This document shows, piece after piece, positions 8,911 through 17,803 of a DNA stretch of 46,419 nucleotides. The DNA is from Actinomycetota bacterium. Its GTDB lineage: Bacteria > Actinomycetota > Actinomycetes > Nanopelagicales > Nanopelagicaceae. The stretch is from positions 1 to 46,419 of the forward strand of contig WLPT01000011.1 in NCBI GenBank assembly GCA_009698675.1. The letters are read 5' to 3'. The translations under genes were made by a program, and so were the position numbers. Within the stretch, counting starts at the first letter, position 1. Every line of letters begins with the position of its first letter. The notes below the pieces were generated by a model. It was not told the origin of the DNA. It was given only the letters and a program-made list of their open reading frames with translations, and ran no database searches.

Positions 8911-10013
8911 TGGAGCATCGCGCAGAGGCAAGAGTCGATGTTTCCGCAATTGCATCGAATATCTCTCTATTAAAATCAATTAGCGGTGTAGATCTTCTTG
9001 CTGTAGTAAAAGCCGACGCATATGGCCATGGATTAATTGAGATTGGATTGACGAGTGAAAAATCTGGCGCCGATTGGCTAGGTGTTGCACTTCTAGAAGA
9101 GGCGATCTCTTTGAGGACGCATGGGGTCAATATCCCGATTCTGGCATGGTTAGTTCCACCTGGATCGGATTTTAGAGCGGCGCATAAACATAATATTGAT
9201 ATTGCAGTGTCAACTATTAAGGCATTTAATGAGATTTCACAGTTAAAAGTTATGGCACGAATACATATTGAGGTTGACACTGGAATGTCAAGAGGTGGAT
9301 TTCTCGATGAGTGGGCAGAGTTCTTAAAGGCAGATTTCTCTGCGGTCGAAGTTGTAGGAATATTCTCTCACTTTGCACGCGCCGACGAGCCGGGTGAAAA
9401 ACAAAATAGCGATCAACTTGCCAAGTTTAATTCTATGGTTGCAGAGTTAGCGGCAGTTGGCGTACATCCGCCTCTGAAACATATCTCTAACTCAGCGGCC
9501 ACATTAAAAAATCACGGTGCAGCTTACGATTTAGTACGGGCAGGTATTGCAATGTATGGGCTATCACCAGATGTAAAAACCTTAGGGGAGAGCAAAAGCT
9601 TAGGATTAAAGCCGGCTATGCAGCTTCGTGCCAAACTACATCTGGTGAAGCGGGTACCAGCAGGTTCATTTGTTGGATATAGCGCCGCGGCAACAACAAC
9701 GGCCGACACACATCTTGGTGTTGTTGCGATGGGATATGCCGATGGAATTCCACGAATTGCACAGGGCGCAGGGGTTTTTATAGAGGGCAAGCGGGCACCA
9801 ATTATTGGAAGAGTTTCGATGGATCAGTTCGTCGTTGATCTTGGACCTGAAACCACCGCGGTTTCAGGGGATTGGGTCATAGTTTTTGGTGATGGCACTC
9901 ATGGCGAGTACACGGCCGATGACTGGGGAGCGGCTTCACAATCGATTAACTATGAAATTGTTACACGGATTGGGCCTCGGGTGCCTAGAATCTACGCACC
10001 TCATGTCTACTAA
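8910..10013 (+). CDS. alr: Alanine racemase
   Basis: This is a PLP-dependent racemase that supplies D-alanine for peptidoglycan. The PLP lysine is K34 in AVVKADAYGHG, and the catalytic tyrosine is in VGYSAAA near residue 256. The 367-residue length is typical. The ATG overlaps the acpS stop by one base. The 3' end overlaps the start of the Liv-type ATPase gene by 11 bp, so the transporter cassette is fused to this operon. In Mycobacterium, as I recall, alr is followed directly by tsaE; here six genes separate them. Confidence 0.95.
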   Translation: MEHRAEARVDVSAIASNISLLKSISGVDLLAVVKADAYGHGLIEIGLTSEKSGADWLGVALLEEAISLRTHGVNIPILAWLVPPGSDFRAAHKHNIDIAVSTIKAFNEISQLKVMARIHIEVDTGMSRGGFLDEWAEFLKADFSAVEVVGIFSHFARADEPGEKQNSDQLAKFNSMVAELAAVGVHPPLKHISNSAATLKNHGAAYDLVRAGIAMYGLSPDVKTLGESKSLGLKPAMQLRAKLHLVKRVPAGSFVGYSAAATTTADTHLGVVAMGYADGIPRIAQGAGVFIEGKRAPIIGRVSMDQFVVDLGPETTAVSGDWVIVFGDGTHGEYTADDWGAASQSINYEIVTRIGPRVPRIYAPHVY

Positions 10014-10770
10014 TAACGCAGCGCTGCGAGTCGAGGGAGTATCGATCTCCTTTGGCGGTCTTCGCGCTCTTAACGATGTCTATCTTGAAGTTGGCAAAAA
10101 TGAAGTGGTTGGCTTAATCGGCCCCAATGGCGCAGGAAAGACAACTCTATTTAATTCACTATGTGGGCTAGTAAAACCAGATTCCGGGAAATTTTATCTA
10201 GATGAAGTTGAGCAGAGCTTTCCTCATACTAATGAATTAGCCCATCTTGGAATTGCTAGAACTTTACAAGGTGTAGGCCTATTTGGGGATTTAACAGTTT
10301 TAGAAAATGTAATGATTGGTGCTCAAAAATTTGCGCGCTCGGGTTTAATCTCCGCGGGCTTTGGAAGAAATATTAAAGATGAAAAGAATCTAAAAGATCG
10401 CGCAATGCATTATTTAGAAAATGTCTATGCAACTGGGCTGGCCGATCGTCGAGCCGACACCCTTTCATATCCAGATACAAAACGCGTTGCAATTGCACGT
10501 GCATTGGTTAGCGAACCAACAATCTTGATGTTAGATGAACCTGCAGGTGGTTTAGGGGCACAAGACATTGAGTGGATGAACGCCTTGATTAGAAATTTAA
10601 CTGCACAGATGTCAGTGCTCATTGTTGAACACCACATGGATGTCGTGATGAGTGTCTGTAGCAAACTCTATGTTTTGAATTTTGGTGAGGTTATTGCCAG
10701 TGGCAATGCAGAGAAGGTACGACGCGATCCTGCAGTGATCGCGGCATATTTGGGAACAGGCGATCAATGA
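10003..10770 (+). CDS. livG: Branched-chain amino acid-type ABC transporter ATPase (LivG-like)
   Basis: This is one of the two ATPases of a HAAT/Liv-type importer. The frame is open from 9886, but the protein proper starts at ATG 10003 (MSTNNAALRVEGVSISFGG). The upstream part is alr read in another frame. Walker A is GPNGAGKTT and Walker B is ILMLDEPAGGLG. The signature is LSYPDTKRVAIARA, with Pro where LivG normally has Gly; this may alter ATP hydrolysis or be a lineage variant. The C-terminal end VRRDPAVIAAYLGTG is typical of LivG. A TAGAAT hexamer at 9986-9991 inside alr could give the cassette its own start. The substrate is unknown. Confidence 0.9.
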   Translation: MSTNNAALRVEGVSISFGGLRALNDVYLEVGKNEVVGLIGPNGAGKTTLFNSLCGLVKPDSGKFYLDEVEQSFPHTNELAHLGIARTLQGVGLFGDLTVLENVMIGAQKFARSGLISAGFGRNIKDEKNLKDRAMHYLENVYATGLADRRADTLSYPDTKRVAIARALVSEPTILMLDEPAGGLGAQDIEWMNALIRNLTAQMSVLIVEHHMDVVMSVCSKLYVLNFGEVIASGNAEKVRRDPAVIAAYLGTGDQ

Positions 10771-11477
10771 GCCTGGTAATTGAGAGTTTAACGGTTGAGC
10801 ACGGAGCGATTCGTGCAGTTAATAACGTTAGTTTCAGCGTTAAAAAAGGTGAACTTGCCGCCCTCATCGGCGCAAATGGTGCGGGAAAGACCACCTTACT
10901 TCGCACGCTTTCAGGATTAAATAAAGCCAGTCACGGGAAGGCGCACTGGCTGGATACAAATCTCTTGCATGCAAAGCCAGAGCAGTTAGTACGTCATGGA
11001 GTTTCACACGTCTCAGAGGGTAAATCAGTTATTCCAGAGTTGACGGTTGAAGAGAATTTGGAGATTGGTGCGCTTTGGCGCCGCAATAAAAAAGAGATGA
11101 GCCAAAGCAAAGCTTTGATTCTTGAACTCTTTCCGCGCTTAGGTGAGCGATTATTGCAACGTGCCGACACGCTCTCTGGTGGCGAGCGACAGATGCTGGC
11201 ATTAGGGCGCTCGTTAATGTCCAAACCCGAACTTTTACTTCTAGATGAGCCTTCACTCGGCTTAGCACCACTCGTCGTAGAGCAGATATTCCAGTCGATT
11301 CGTGAATTAACAAAGACAATGGGAATTACGGTCTTGCTCGTTGAACAAAACGCTATGGGAGCATTAAAGATTGCCGATGTTGGAATTGTGCTCAATCTCG
11401 GAGCAGTTGCTATATCTGGAACAGCTTCATCGTTAATTGCCGACCCCGCCGTTCGCGCGGCCTACTTGGGGTATTAA
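10767..11477 (+). CDS. livF: Branched-chain amino acid-type ABC transporter ATPase (LivF-like)
   Basis: This is the second ATPase of the importer, 236 residues. Walker A is GANGAGKTTLLRTLSG, the canonical signature is LSGGERQMLALGRSL, and Walker B is LLLLDEPSLGLAP. The SLGLAP stretch is the LivF hallmark. The ATG overlaps the livG stop (ATGA), indicating translational coupling. It would pair with the LivG-like subunit on the cytoplasmic face. Confidence 0.92.
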   Translation: MSLVIESLTVEHGAIRAVNNVSFSVKKGELAALIGANGAGKTTLLRTLSGLNKASHGKAHWLDTNLLHAKPEQLVRHGVSHVSEGKSVIPELTVEENLEIGALWRRNKKEMSQSKALILELFPRLGERLLQRADTLSGGERQMLALGRSLMSKPELLLLDEPSLGLAPLVVEQIFQSIRELTKTMGITVLLVEQNAMGALKIADVGIVLNLGAVAISGTASSLIADPAVRAAYLGY

Positions 11478-11479
11478 AT

Positions 11480-12388
11480 ATGTTCCAGTTATTAAATACA
11501 GTACTTATCGGGATCACCGCCGGATCGATCTATTCATTGATGGCTATCGCAATGGTGTTGGTGTGGCGCAGTACGCGAGTAGTTAATTTTGCTCAAGCAG
11601 GAATGGCGCTGTTGTCTACATACTTCGGTTACGAGATTATTCACATGTCAGGCTCTTATTGGCTAGCCCTTCCTATCGCCATGCTTGCAGGCGCGGCCGT
11701 TGCAGCGGCGATTGAGTTAATCTTTATGCGTTTATTGCTCAAGCACAGTAGCCAAGGAGCCATCGCTAGCATCGCTCCAATTATCGCAACCTTAGGTTTA
11801 CTTGGTTTGATTAAATCCATAATTGGATATTTTTGGGGCAATCAAGATGTAACAATAGATTCACCATTTTCCAATGTTGGTTTCACATTAGGTTCACATA
11901 CCCTTGCACTCTCACCAATGAAGTTATTCATTCTTCTTGCGGTAGTGTTTTTAACGCTTGTTTTGAGCCTTATTTTTCAGAAAACTAATCTCGGTTTAGC
12001 TCTGCGCGCATCGGCGTATTCTCCTGAGATCTCTCGCTTGGCTGGAATTAAGGTTGATTTAGTGCGAACCTTTGGCTGGTCACTAGCTGGCGCAGCCGGT
12101 GGCGCAGCAGGAATGCTTCAAACTGCAAATGGAAATGGAACACTCTCTCCCGATTCACTCGAATTCTCACTTTTGCTTGCATTTGGATTCATAGCAGCCG
12201 TAATAGGCGGTTTAGATAGTTTGATCGGTGCCGTCCTAGGTGCGCTACTTTTAGGATTAGTCTTGGCATTTGTATTGACGTATGTTGGCGGATCGCTGGT
12301 TTTTATCACTGCATTTGTTTTATTGCTCGTCGTTTTGCTAATTCGTCCTGGGGGAATTATTTCTCAGAAAGCGGGCCGACGTGCATAA
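11480..12388 (+). CDS. livH: Branched-chain amino acid-type ABC transporter permease (LivH-like)
   Basis: This is a polytopic membrane protein of 302 residues with about eight hydrophobic segments. The N-terminal NTVLIGITAGSIYSLMAIAM and the EAA-like loop near SPEISRLAGIKVDLVRTFGW match LivH permeases. It forms the transmembrane channel with the LivM-like subunit. The gene starts 2 bp after livF and overlaps the GTG of livM by 8 bp. Confidence 0.9.
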   Translation: MFQLLNTVLIGITAGSIYSLMAIAMVLVWRSTRVVNFAQAGMALLSTYFGYEIIHMSGSYWLALPIAMLAGAAVAAAIELIFMRLLLKHSSQGAIASIAPIIATLGLLGLIKSIIGYFWGNQDVTIDSPFSNVGFTLGSHTLALSPMKLFILLAVVFLTLVLSLIFQKTNLGLALRASAYSPEISRLAGIKVDLVRTFGWSLAGAAGGAAGMLQTANGNGTLSPDSLEFSLLLAFGFIAAVIGGLDSLIGAVLGALLLGLVLAFVLTYVGGSLVFITAFVLLLVVLLIRPGGIISQKAGRRA

Positions 12389-13361
12389 GGTCAAAGCTAG
12401 TAATCTCACGCGCTTAATTGGTTTTGTACTTCTCGGATTAGTTTTATTCTTCGTGAGCAATAGAGTCGATGAGCTTCGGGTCTATCAAGGCGCATCAGTT
12501 GCAATGTATGTAGTGGCAATCTCATCGATAATTTTATTGACTGGATATTCAGGTCAAGTATCTCTCGGTCATGGTGCCCTTCTTGCAGTGGGTGGATATG
12601 GCGCAGCGTTAGTTAGAAATGAATTTAATGCACCGGTTTGGTTGTGTTTTGCTGCCGCAGTTCTCTTAGCTGCATTATGGGGAGCACTTCTTGGTGCAAC
12701 TGCTGCTCGATTATCTGGTCCTTACTTAGCGGGAACAACTCTGGCATTGGCAGTTGGCCTGCCCTCTATCGCCAATCAATTTAAATTCTTGGGCGGAGAG
12801 CAGGGTTTAATCTTTGATATCGGCCTGCCGCCGGCCTCACTTGGCGAATTCTTTTCACAGTACAAATGGTTTTTTTGGATCGCTGCACTAACGGCATTGA
12901 TCGCGATGTGGTGGCTTCAAAACCTCTTGAGATCTCGATATGGACGTACCTGGCGAGCCGTGCGCAGCCAGAGCGTGGCCGCCGAACTGGCAGGCATCAA
13001 TCTGGCCCGGAGCAAGATTCTGGCATTTACAGTTAGCGCCGGTCTGGCCGGCCTAGCTGGCGCCCTGCTCTCCATGAGTATTAGCACCGTTTCACCTGGG
13101 GCCTTCCCTCTTTCCCTCTCTTTTGCGCTGGCTACAGGGGCAGTTCTATCTGGCGTAACTACCCTTGGAGGCGTCATTATTGGGGCAGTGACATTGGTGG
13201 CAATCCCTGAGGTTGCCGATACTTTGACTCAAAGTATCGGCGCTTCTGAGAATGTCATCGCCAACTTACCTGGTTTGATGGTGAGTGGGTTATTGATTGT
13301 GGCTGTGCTGTTTGTCCCGAATGGCCCAGTTGAACAGTTGAAGCACCGACAGAAGAGATAA
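12381..13361 (+). CDS. livM: Branched-chain amino acid-type ABC transporter permease (LivM-like)
   Basis: This is the second permease, 326 residues, identified by TGYSGQVSLGHGALLAVGGY and GPYLAGTTLALAVGLP, both typical of LivM. The GTG start at 12381 overlaps livH. A segment at about 12940-13130 is visibly richer in G+C (CTG, GCC and CGG codons) than the surrounding operon. No stop or frameshift accompanies it, so the protein looks intact. A 41-bp gap with a GGAAGG Shine-Dalgarno leads to the binding-protein gene. Confidence 0.9.
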   Translation: MHKVKASNLTRLIGFVLLGLVLFFVSNRVDELRVYQGASVAMYVVAISSIILLTGYSGQVSLGHGALLAVGGYGAALVRNEFNAPVWLCFAAAVLLAALWGALLGATAARLSGPYLAGTTLALAVGLPSIANQFKFLGGEQGLIFDIGLPPASLGEFFSQYKWFFWIAALTALIAMWWLQNLLRSRYGRTWRAVRSQSVAAELAGINLARSKILAFTVSAGLAGLAGALLSMSISTVSPGAFPLSLSFALATGAVLSGVTTLGGVIIGAVTLVAIPEVADTLTQSIGASENVIANLPGLMVSGLLIVAVLFVPNGPVEQLKHRQKR

Positions 13362-13402
13362 CAGATAAGAATCCCGCAAGGGCCCTCGATGGAAGGAAAC
13401 AC

Positions 13403-14695
13403 ATGATCGGAAAGAATCGTAGGAAGCTAATCACTGCTTCAGCGGTAATTGCGGCAGGAAGTATGCTCTTGGCAGCAGCGCCTGCTCAAGCCTTAGAACA
13501 AGGAATCACGACTTCATCGATCAAGTTAGGCATCACAATTCCAATGACTGGAATTGCATCACCTGGTTACAGCAAGATTCCAGGCGCGATGAAGGCCTAC
13601 TTTGACTATGTCAATGCAAATGGCGGAGTAAATGGACGTAAGATCACTCTGGTAGTCAAAGATGATCAGTACATTCCAACTTTGGCCGTTGCAAAAGCAA
13701 ACGAACTTATCTTTAAAGATAAGGTTTTTGCACTTATTGGAACGCTTGGAACTGCAAGCACTAAGGCTATCTCTCGCTCGCTTCAGTTAAGCGCTCGCGG
13801 AATTCCATCACTATTTGTCAACACTGGCTACAGCGGATTTGCTGATAAGAAGTTATATCCAACCTCATTTTCAATCCTGCCTTCCTATCAAATGGAGGCC
13901 AAGGTTATTGGAAAGTATTTGGACGAGAACTTCGCCGGTAAGAAAGTTGGCTTGATTTACCAGGACGATGACTTTGGTGTCGATGCGCTCAATGGCTTCA
14001 AGCAAGCTGGCGTTGACTTCGCAGTCAAGATTCCATATGCATCTGGTTCACAAGGTGTAGCTGGCGTGGCAGGAACATGGATCACCAAACTACAGGCCGC
14101 TGCACCAGATGTAGTGGTTCTATTTGGTGTATCAAGTGCGACCGCTGCAGCCCTTGGAAATGCATATGCATATAAGTATGCACCAAAGTGGATTTTAGGT
14201 TCAGTTGGTGGAGATGCAACAACACTTACTGCAAATAAAGTGCCAGCAGCATTCCTCGCCGGATCAAAGGGACTCTCATTTGCACCGGCTCCATCAGATT
14301 CAACTGATCCATATATCGCAATGTTTATGGATGTAAACGAGAAGTACAACAAGAATGCGCCTTTTGACAACAACATTGTTGCTGGAATGACATCTGCATT
14401 CTTGGCCGTACAAGCCATCAAGGCTGCCGGACCAAATCTAACTCGTAAGAGTTTGATCGCGGCAATTGAAAAGAGCTCGGCAACATTTGCCAATCCAGCC
14501 CTAACTCCACTTGGCTTCTCATCAACTAGCCACGTAGGTGCAACTGGTTACTGGATTGGTACTTACGATGCAACTGGTTCACTTAAGCCAGATGGCGGAA
14601 AGTACACCGTGTATACAACCGATTCTGGAACAGGCGCCGTGGTTGTCTCAACTTACAAGCGCCCTGCAATGCCAGCGAAGGGATTACCTAACTAA
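13403..14695 (+). CDS. livK: Liv-type extracellular substrate-binding protein
   Basis: This is the secreted solute receptor of the importer, 430 residues. A signal peptide with the basic start MIGKNRRK and a hydrophobic core ends at AQA (residue 30). No lipobox Cys is seen, so membrane anchoring is unclear. The mature part begins with the type I fold segment ITTSSIKLGITIPMTGIASPG and contains VFALIGTLGTASTKA, typical of the leucine/amide-binding Peripla_BP_6 family. That family also binds amides, urea and aromatic acids, so leucine should not be assumed. The ATG follows GGAAGGAAAC. The stop overlaps the hydrolase ATG (TAATG), coupling the two secreted proteins. Confidence 0.9.
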   Translation: MIGKNRRKLITASAVIAAGSMLLAAAPAQALEQGITTSSIKLGITIPMTGIASPGYSKIPGAMKAYFDYVNANGGVNGRKITLVVKDDQYIPTLAVAKANELIFKDKVFALIGTLGTASTKAISRSLQLSARGIPSLFVNTGYSGFADKKLYPTSFSILPSYQMEAKVIGKYLDENFAGKKVGLIYQDDDFGVDALNGFKQAGVDFAVKIPYASGSQGVAGVAGTWITKLQAAAPDVVVLFGVSSATAAALGNAYAYKYAPKWILGSVGGDATTLTANKVPAAFLAGSKGLSFAPAPSDSTDPYIAMFMDVNEKYNKNAPFDNNIVAGMTSAFLAVQAIKAAGPNLTRKSLIAAIEKSSATFANPALTPLGFSSTSHVGATGYWIGTYDATGSLKPDGGKYTVYTTDSGTGAVVVSTYKRPAMPAKGLPN

Positions 14696-16314
14696 TGAAA
14701 ACTACTTCATTTAAGAAAAAGCTAGTTGTACTCGTATCTTCTGCAGCACTTATCACGAGCGTTACTGCCGTGCTACCTGCAAACGCAGCAGATCCATCAT
14801 GTACAACTGCAAGCTATGTAACGACATGCGTTGGAGCAACATCAGACTCGGCCCCATACATGTTCATTGCAACTGCTGCATTCAATGGAACTGTCTTGGT
14901 CTGGTCTCACGGCCTGCGTCCAAACGTTGATATCCCAGTGGGAATTCCAGGCTACGGTGGCTACAAAGTTACAAACACACCAGAGCCAGCTCCAGGCGGA
15001 GATAAAGCGGTTATCACTGCGCTACTTGGTGCAGGTTATGCAATCGCCGGTTCAGGGTTTTCTCGTCAAGGTGTAAACGTCCAAGAGGCCGTTGCCGCAA
15101 ACGTTGAGCTAATCGGTATCTTCAAGAATAAGTACCCAGCTACTAAGAAAGTAGTTGCTTGGGGCGCTTCACTTGGAACACTGATTACGCAGACACTTGC
15201 TGAAAAACATCCAGAGCTAGTTGATGCAGTGGCATTAGTCTGTCCTGCAACTGCGCCAACTGATGCACTGATTTCATATTTCGGTGACTTCATGTGGGGA
15301 TTCAAGACCTTCTTTGATCCAACAATTAAGGGCTTTGGATACTCAGCTGGAGCTGCAGGATATGCAGAATCTATGGGCGATCTCGTTAAATTCTTTACCG
15401 CCCTTGGCAAGTTGCAAGCTGGACTCGTTTCAGGTGCATGGCCAGATACTTCAAGTCCATTAGGTAAGGCACTTGAAACTGCAAAGATTCCTTCACGTAG
15501 TGCACTTACATTGGTTGGCTTAATGGCCGGTGTACCACTACGCAGTGAGCACGTTGATGGAACTACAGGCCCAACAGGCTCTGAACAGTTATATCCACTT
15601 GCAATTGCACCAGCAGTTGCAGTTCTTGAAAATGCAGGAACAGTTGGATTAGCTGAAGTTCTCTTGATGGCAGATGGCGAAGCACAATCTGGCGGAATCG
15701 TCTTTGATAATACAAAGACAGATTACGCAGCACGTGTTGATGCCGATAAGGATGTCTACACAATGGCGTTGAGTGGAAACTCAGCAGTCAGCGCAATGCT
15801 TGGTGGATTGAGCGCGGCACCACGAGTAGTTGGTTCACCAGCTGCGATGGCAAAGGCCAAGTCAATCCTTTCCGTTACTGGAACAATCACTCGCCCAACA
15901 GTTCTACTTACAACAGAGAGTGATCAATTCACTGTTGCTGGAGCTGGACAGTGGATGATTGATGGATATGCCGATCAATATGCCGCCGCACGCGAGGCTG
16001 CAGTCAAGGCATACAAAGCAAGCAAGACATTCACACCGGCAACTAATAATTTAGTTGCCTTGTGGGCTAAGACTGGAGCTAAATACTCCAAGTTCACCGC
16101 AACCGGCTCACCTGACTTAACTGCGGCCGCCGGTGCAGGTACTGGCCACTGCAAGTACACCCCTGCTCAATTCATTGCAATTGCGAAGATGGCAGCTAAC
16201 GCTGCCACCAATGGGAAGTTCCCAAATGGCGGACCAATTACATCGACTGCGCGCAAGGTTGGATTGTCATATGACAACAAGTTCCGAGCTCCTTTATTTA
16301 AGTCGCTCGGTTAA
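14695..16314 (+). CDS. Secreted alpha/beta-hydrolase
   Basis: This is a 539-residue exported protein. A Sec signal peptide ends near PANA (residue 31). The hydrolase core shows the probable oxyanion segment SHGLRPN, the nucleophile elbow GASLG with S159, a candidate acid D410 in TTESDQF and a candidate histidine H485 in GTGHCKY. Cysteines at 36, 45, 183 and 486 could form disulfides. A long insertion between the elbow and the acid probably forms a lid. It is translationally coupled to the Liv-type binding protein and ends at a strong terminator. The likely logic is that it cleaves an extracellular ester or amide whose product the importer takes up. The substrate is unknown. Confidence 0.8.
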   Translation: MKTTSFKKKLVVLVSSAALITSVTAVLPANAADPSCTTASYVTTCVGATSDSAPYMFIATAAFNGTVLVWSHGLRPNVDIPVGIPGYGGYKVTNTPEPAPGGDKAVITALLGAGYAIAGSGFSRQGVNVQEAVAANVELIGIFKNKYPATKKVVAWGASLGTLITQTLAEKHPELVDAVALVCPATAPTDALISYFGDFMWGFKTFFDPTIKGFGYSAGAAGYAESMGDLVKFFTALGKLQAGLVSGAWPDTSSPLGKALETAKIPSRSALTLVGLMAGVPLRSEHVDGTTGPTGSEQLYPLAIAPAVAVLENAGTVGLAEVLLMADGEAQSGGIVFDNTKTDYAARVDADKDVYTMALSGNSAVSAMLGGLSAAPRVVGSPAAMAKAKSILSVTGTITRPTVLLTTESDQFTVAGAGQWMIDGYADQYAAAREAAVKAYKASKTFTPATNNLVALWAKTGAKYSKFTATGSPDLTAAAGAGTGHCKYTPAQFIAIAKMAANAATNGKFPNGGPITSTARKVGLSYDNKFRAPLFKSLG

Positions 16315-16330
16315 ATCTAGGTAAGTAAAA

Positions 16331-16364
16331 CGGGGGTCTGGCATAAAGCCAGGCCCCCGTTTTC
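16331..16364 (+). terminator. Intrinsic terminator after the hydrolase gene
   Basis: CGGGGGTCTGGC (16331-16342) pairs with GCCAGGCCCCCG (16348-16359) through 12 bp with one G-T pair and a 5-nt ATAAA loop, followed by TTTTCC. It closes the alr-liv-hydrolase transcription unit before tsaE. Confidence 0.88.
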
Positions 16365-16382
16365 CTTTACTCTTGGGCTCTC

Positions 16383-16817
16383 ATGATTACCGTAGCCAGC
16401 GCACAAGAGATGCTCGACCTTGGGCAGCGTTTATCGGCGCATTTAAAGCGTGGCGACCTAGTTTTGATTAATGGCCCGCTCGGTGCAGGAAAAACAGTCT
16501 TAGCTCAAGGTATTGGTGGCGGTCTAGGAATTACTGATATCACTTCTCCAACCTTTGTCATCTCTCGAGTTCACAAAGCAGTGTTGCCCATGATTCACGT
16601 CGATGCTTATCGCTTGCTCGATACCGACAACCCCAATCTCTACATTGATGATTTAGATCTAGATCTTGAAAACTCAGTAACAGTTATCGAGTGGGGCGGC
16701 GCTGAATCGGCGCGCTTGAGCGAGGATCGATTAGAGATCACAATTGATAGAAGTGATGAAATTAGAAAAGTTCAAATCAATGCAGTGGGAGATCGTTGGG
16801 TAGGTTTTTCACTATGA
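16383..16817 (+). CDS. tsaE: tRNA threonylcarbamoyladenosine biosynthesis ATPase TsaE
   Basis: TsaE is the P-loop ATPase of the TsaBDE complex that installs t6A at position 37 of ANN-decoding tRNAs. Walker A is GPLGAGKTVLAQGI, and the conserved SPTFVISR follows. The later VTVIEWGG is also typical. The 144-residue length is normal. No Shine-Dalgarno is evident. A TACTCT hexamer at 16368-16373 ends 9 nt before the ATG, so the transcript may have almost no leader. The stop overlaps the tsaB ATG (ATGA). Confidence 0.93.
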   Translation: MITVASAQEMLDLGQRLSAHLKRGDLVLINGPLGAGKTVLAQGIGGGLGITDITSPTFVISRVHKAVLPMIHVDAYRLLDTDNPNLYIDDLDLDLENSVTVIEWGGAESARLSEDRLEITIDRSDEIRKVQINAVGDRWVGFSL

Positions 16818-17347
16818 CGATTTCACTTGCAATCGATACATCAACATCTCGGACCTGCGTAGGAATTATTGATAATGGAATTTTAGTGTGGAGTGGTTTC
16901 CGTGATGGAGCCACAGCTCATGGTCCTGCCCTCCCGGCACTTGTTCAAGAGGCGATTAAAGGCCGCGCAATTGCTGAAGTAGTAGTTGGAATGGGACCTG
17001 GACCATTTACAGGTCTTCGCATCGGCATCGCGTTCGCACACAGCTTCGCATTTGCTCGCTCAATTCCAGTGCGCGGTATTTGTTCACTTGATGCAATTGC
17101 AGCTCAAGTCAGCGAAAAGGATTTTATTATCACAGTTGATGCACGACGCAAAGAGGTTTATTGGGCGCGTTATATTGATGGCGTGCGCAAAGGCGAACCG
17201 GCAGTTTGTTTTCCAAAAGATGTAAGTGGTGCTGAGATTTATAGCAACCTCTATCCAGATTTATTATCGATGGTTGGCCTTAGCGGCAACATCACTCAAC
17301 CCATTTATCTGCGCCACCCCGATGCAGTAGCGACGGTTGATCGATAG
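16814..17347 (+). CDS. tsaB: tRNA threonylcarbamoyladenosine biosynthesis protein TsaB
   Basis: TsaB is the non-catalytic ASKHA-fold partner of TsaD in t6A synthesis. The N-terminus MTISLAIDTSTSRTCVGIID and the motif GPGPFTGLRIGIAF are diagnostic. The frame is open from 16796, but the ATG at 16814 overlaps the tsaE stop as ATGA and gives the natural N-terminus. At 177 residues it is shorter than the roughly 220-230 usual for the family; the C-terminal lobe appears reduced. The stop directly abuts rimI. Confidence 0.92.
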   Translation: MTISLAIDTSTSRTCVGIIDNGILVWSGFRDGATAHGPALPALVQEAIKGRAIAEVVVGMGPGPFTGLRIGIAFAHSFAFARSIPVRGICSLDAIAAQVSEKDFIITVDARRKEVYWARYIDGVRKGEPAVCFPKDVSGAEIYSNLYPDLLSMVGLSGNITQPIYLRHPDAVATVDR

Positions 17348-17803
17348 ATGATTACTTATCGCGAAGCTATCTCGCTAGACCTTCCAGTTTTAGTCTCAAT
17401 GGAAAAAACTCTATTTGCCGACTCCCCATGGTCAATGGGTCAGTTCAAAGCCGAGTTTAAAGGCGTTCCGCGCACACATTTCTTTACAGTTGCCGTGGAT
17501 AGTAATAACCAGATCATTGGATATGCCGCCGTGATGGTTGCCGCCCCTGGAGTTGAGGCCGATGTATTAACCGTTGGCGTGCTACCCGAGCACCGTAAAT
17601 CAGGGATTGGAACGGCCTTTATGGCCCAGTTAGAGAGTTGGGCCATCGACAAAGAGTCCAACGCCATGATGCTAGAAGTAGGCATAGATAACGCATCTGC
17701 AATTTCACTTTATGAATCGCTGGGTTACTCGAGAATTTCAATACGTAAAAATTATTACGGTAACGGTTTAGATGCCCTCGTGATGCGGAAAGATTTCTCA
17801 TGA
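17348..17803 (+). CDS. rimI: Ribosomal-protein-alanine N-acetyltransferase RimI
   Basis: This is a GNAT-fold acetyltransferase of 151 residues. The acetyl-CoA loop reads RKSGIGT after [10 protein letters not shown], and the C-terminal [18 protein letters not shown] is characteristic of RimI, which acetylates the N-terminus of ribosomal protein S18. It lies within the tsaB-rimI-tsaD cluster that is common in Actinobacteria. The ATG abuts the tsaB stop, and the 3' end overlaps the tsaD ATG (ATGA). Confidence 0.9.
   Translation: MITYREAISLDLPVLVSMEKTLFADSPWSMGQFKAEFKGVPRTHFFTVAVDSNNQIIGYAAVMVAAPGVEADVLTVGVLPEHRKSGIGTAFMAQLESWAIDKESNAMMLEVGIDNASAISLYESLGYSRISIRKNYYGNGLDALVMRKDFS

Noticed and set aside
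8723-9280. 185-codon open frame on the minus strand
   Set aside because: It is antisense across acpS and alr, both of which are well supported; no family features are seen.
9886-10002. N-terminal extension of the LivG-like protein to 9886
   Set aside because: This part is alr coding sequence in another frame and does not resemble an ABC protein; ATG 10003 is the natural start.
13957-14493. 178-codon open frame on the minus strand
   Set aside because: It lies wholly inside the binding-protein gene, has low-complexity Ala/Ser-rich sequence and no recognisable motif; it is a shadow frame.
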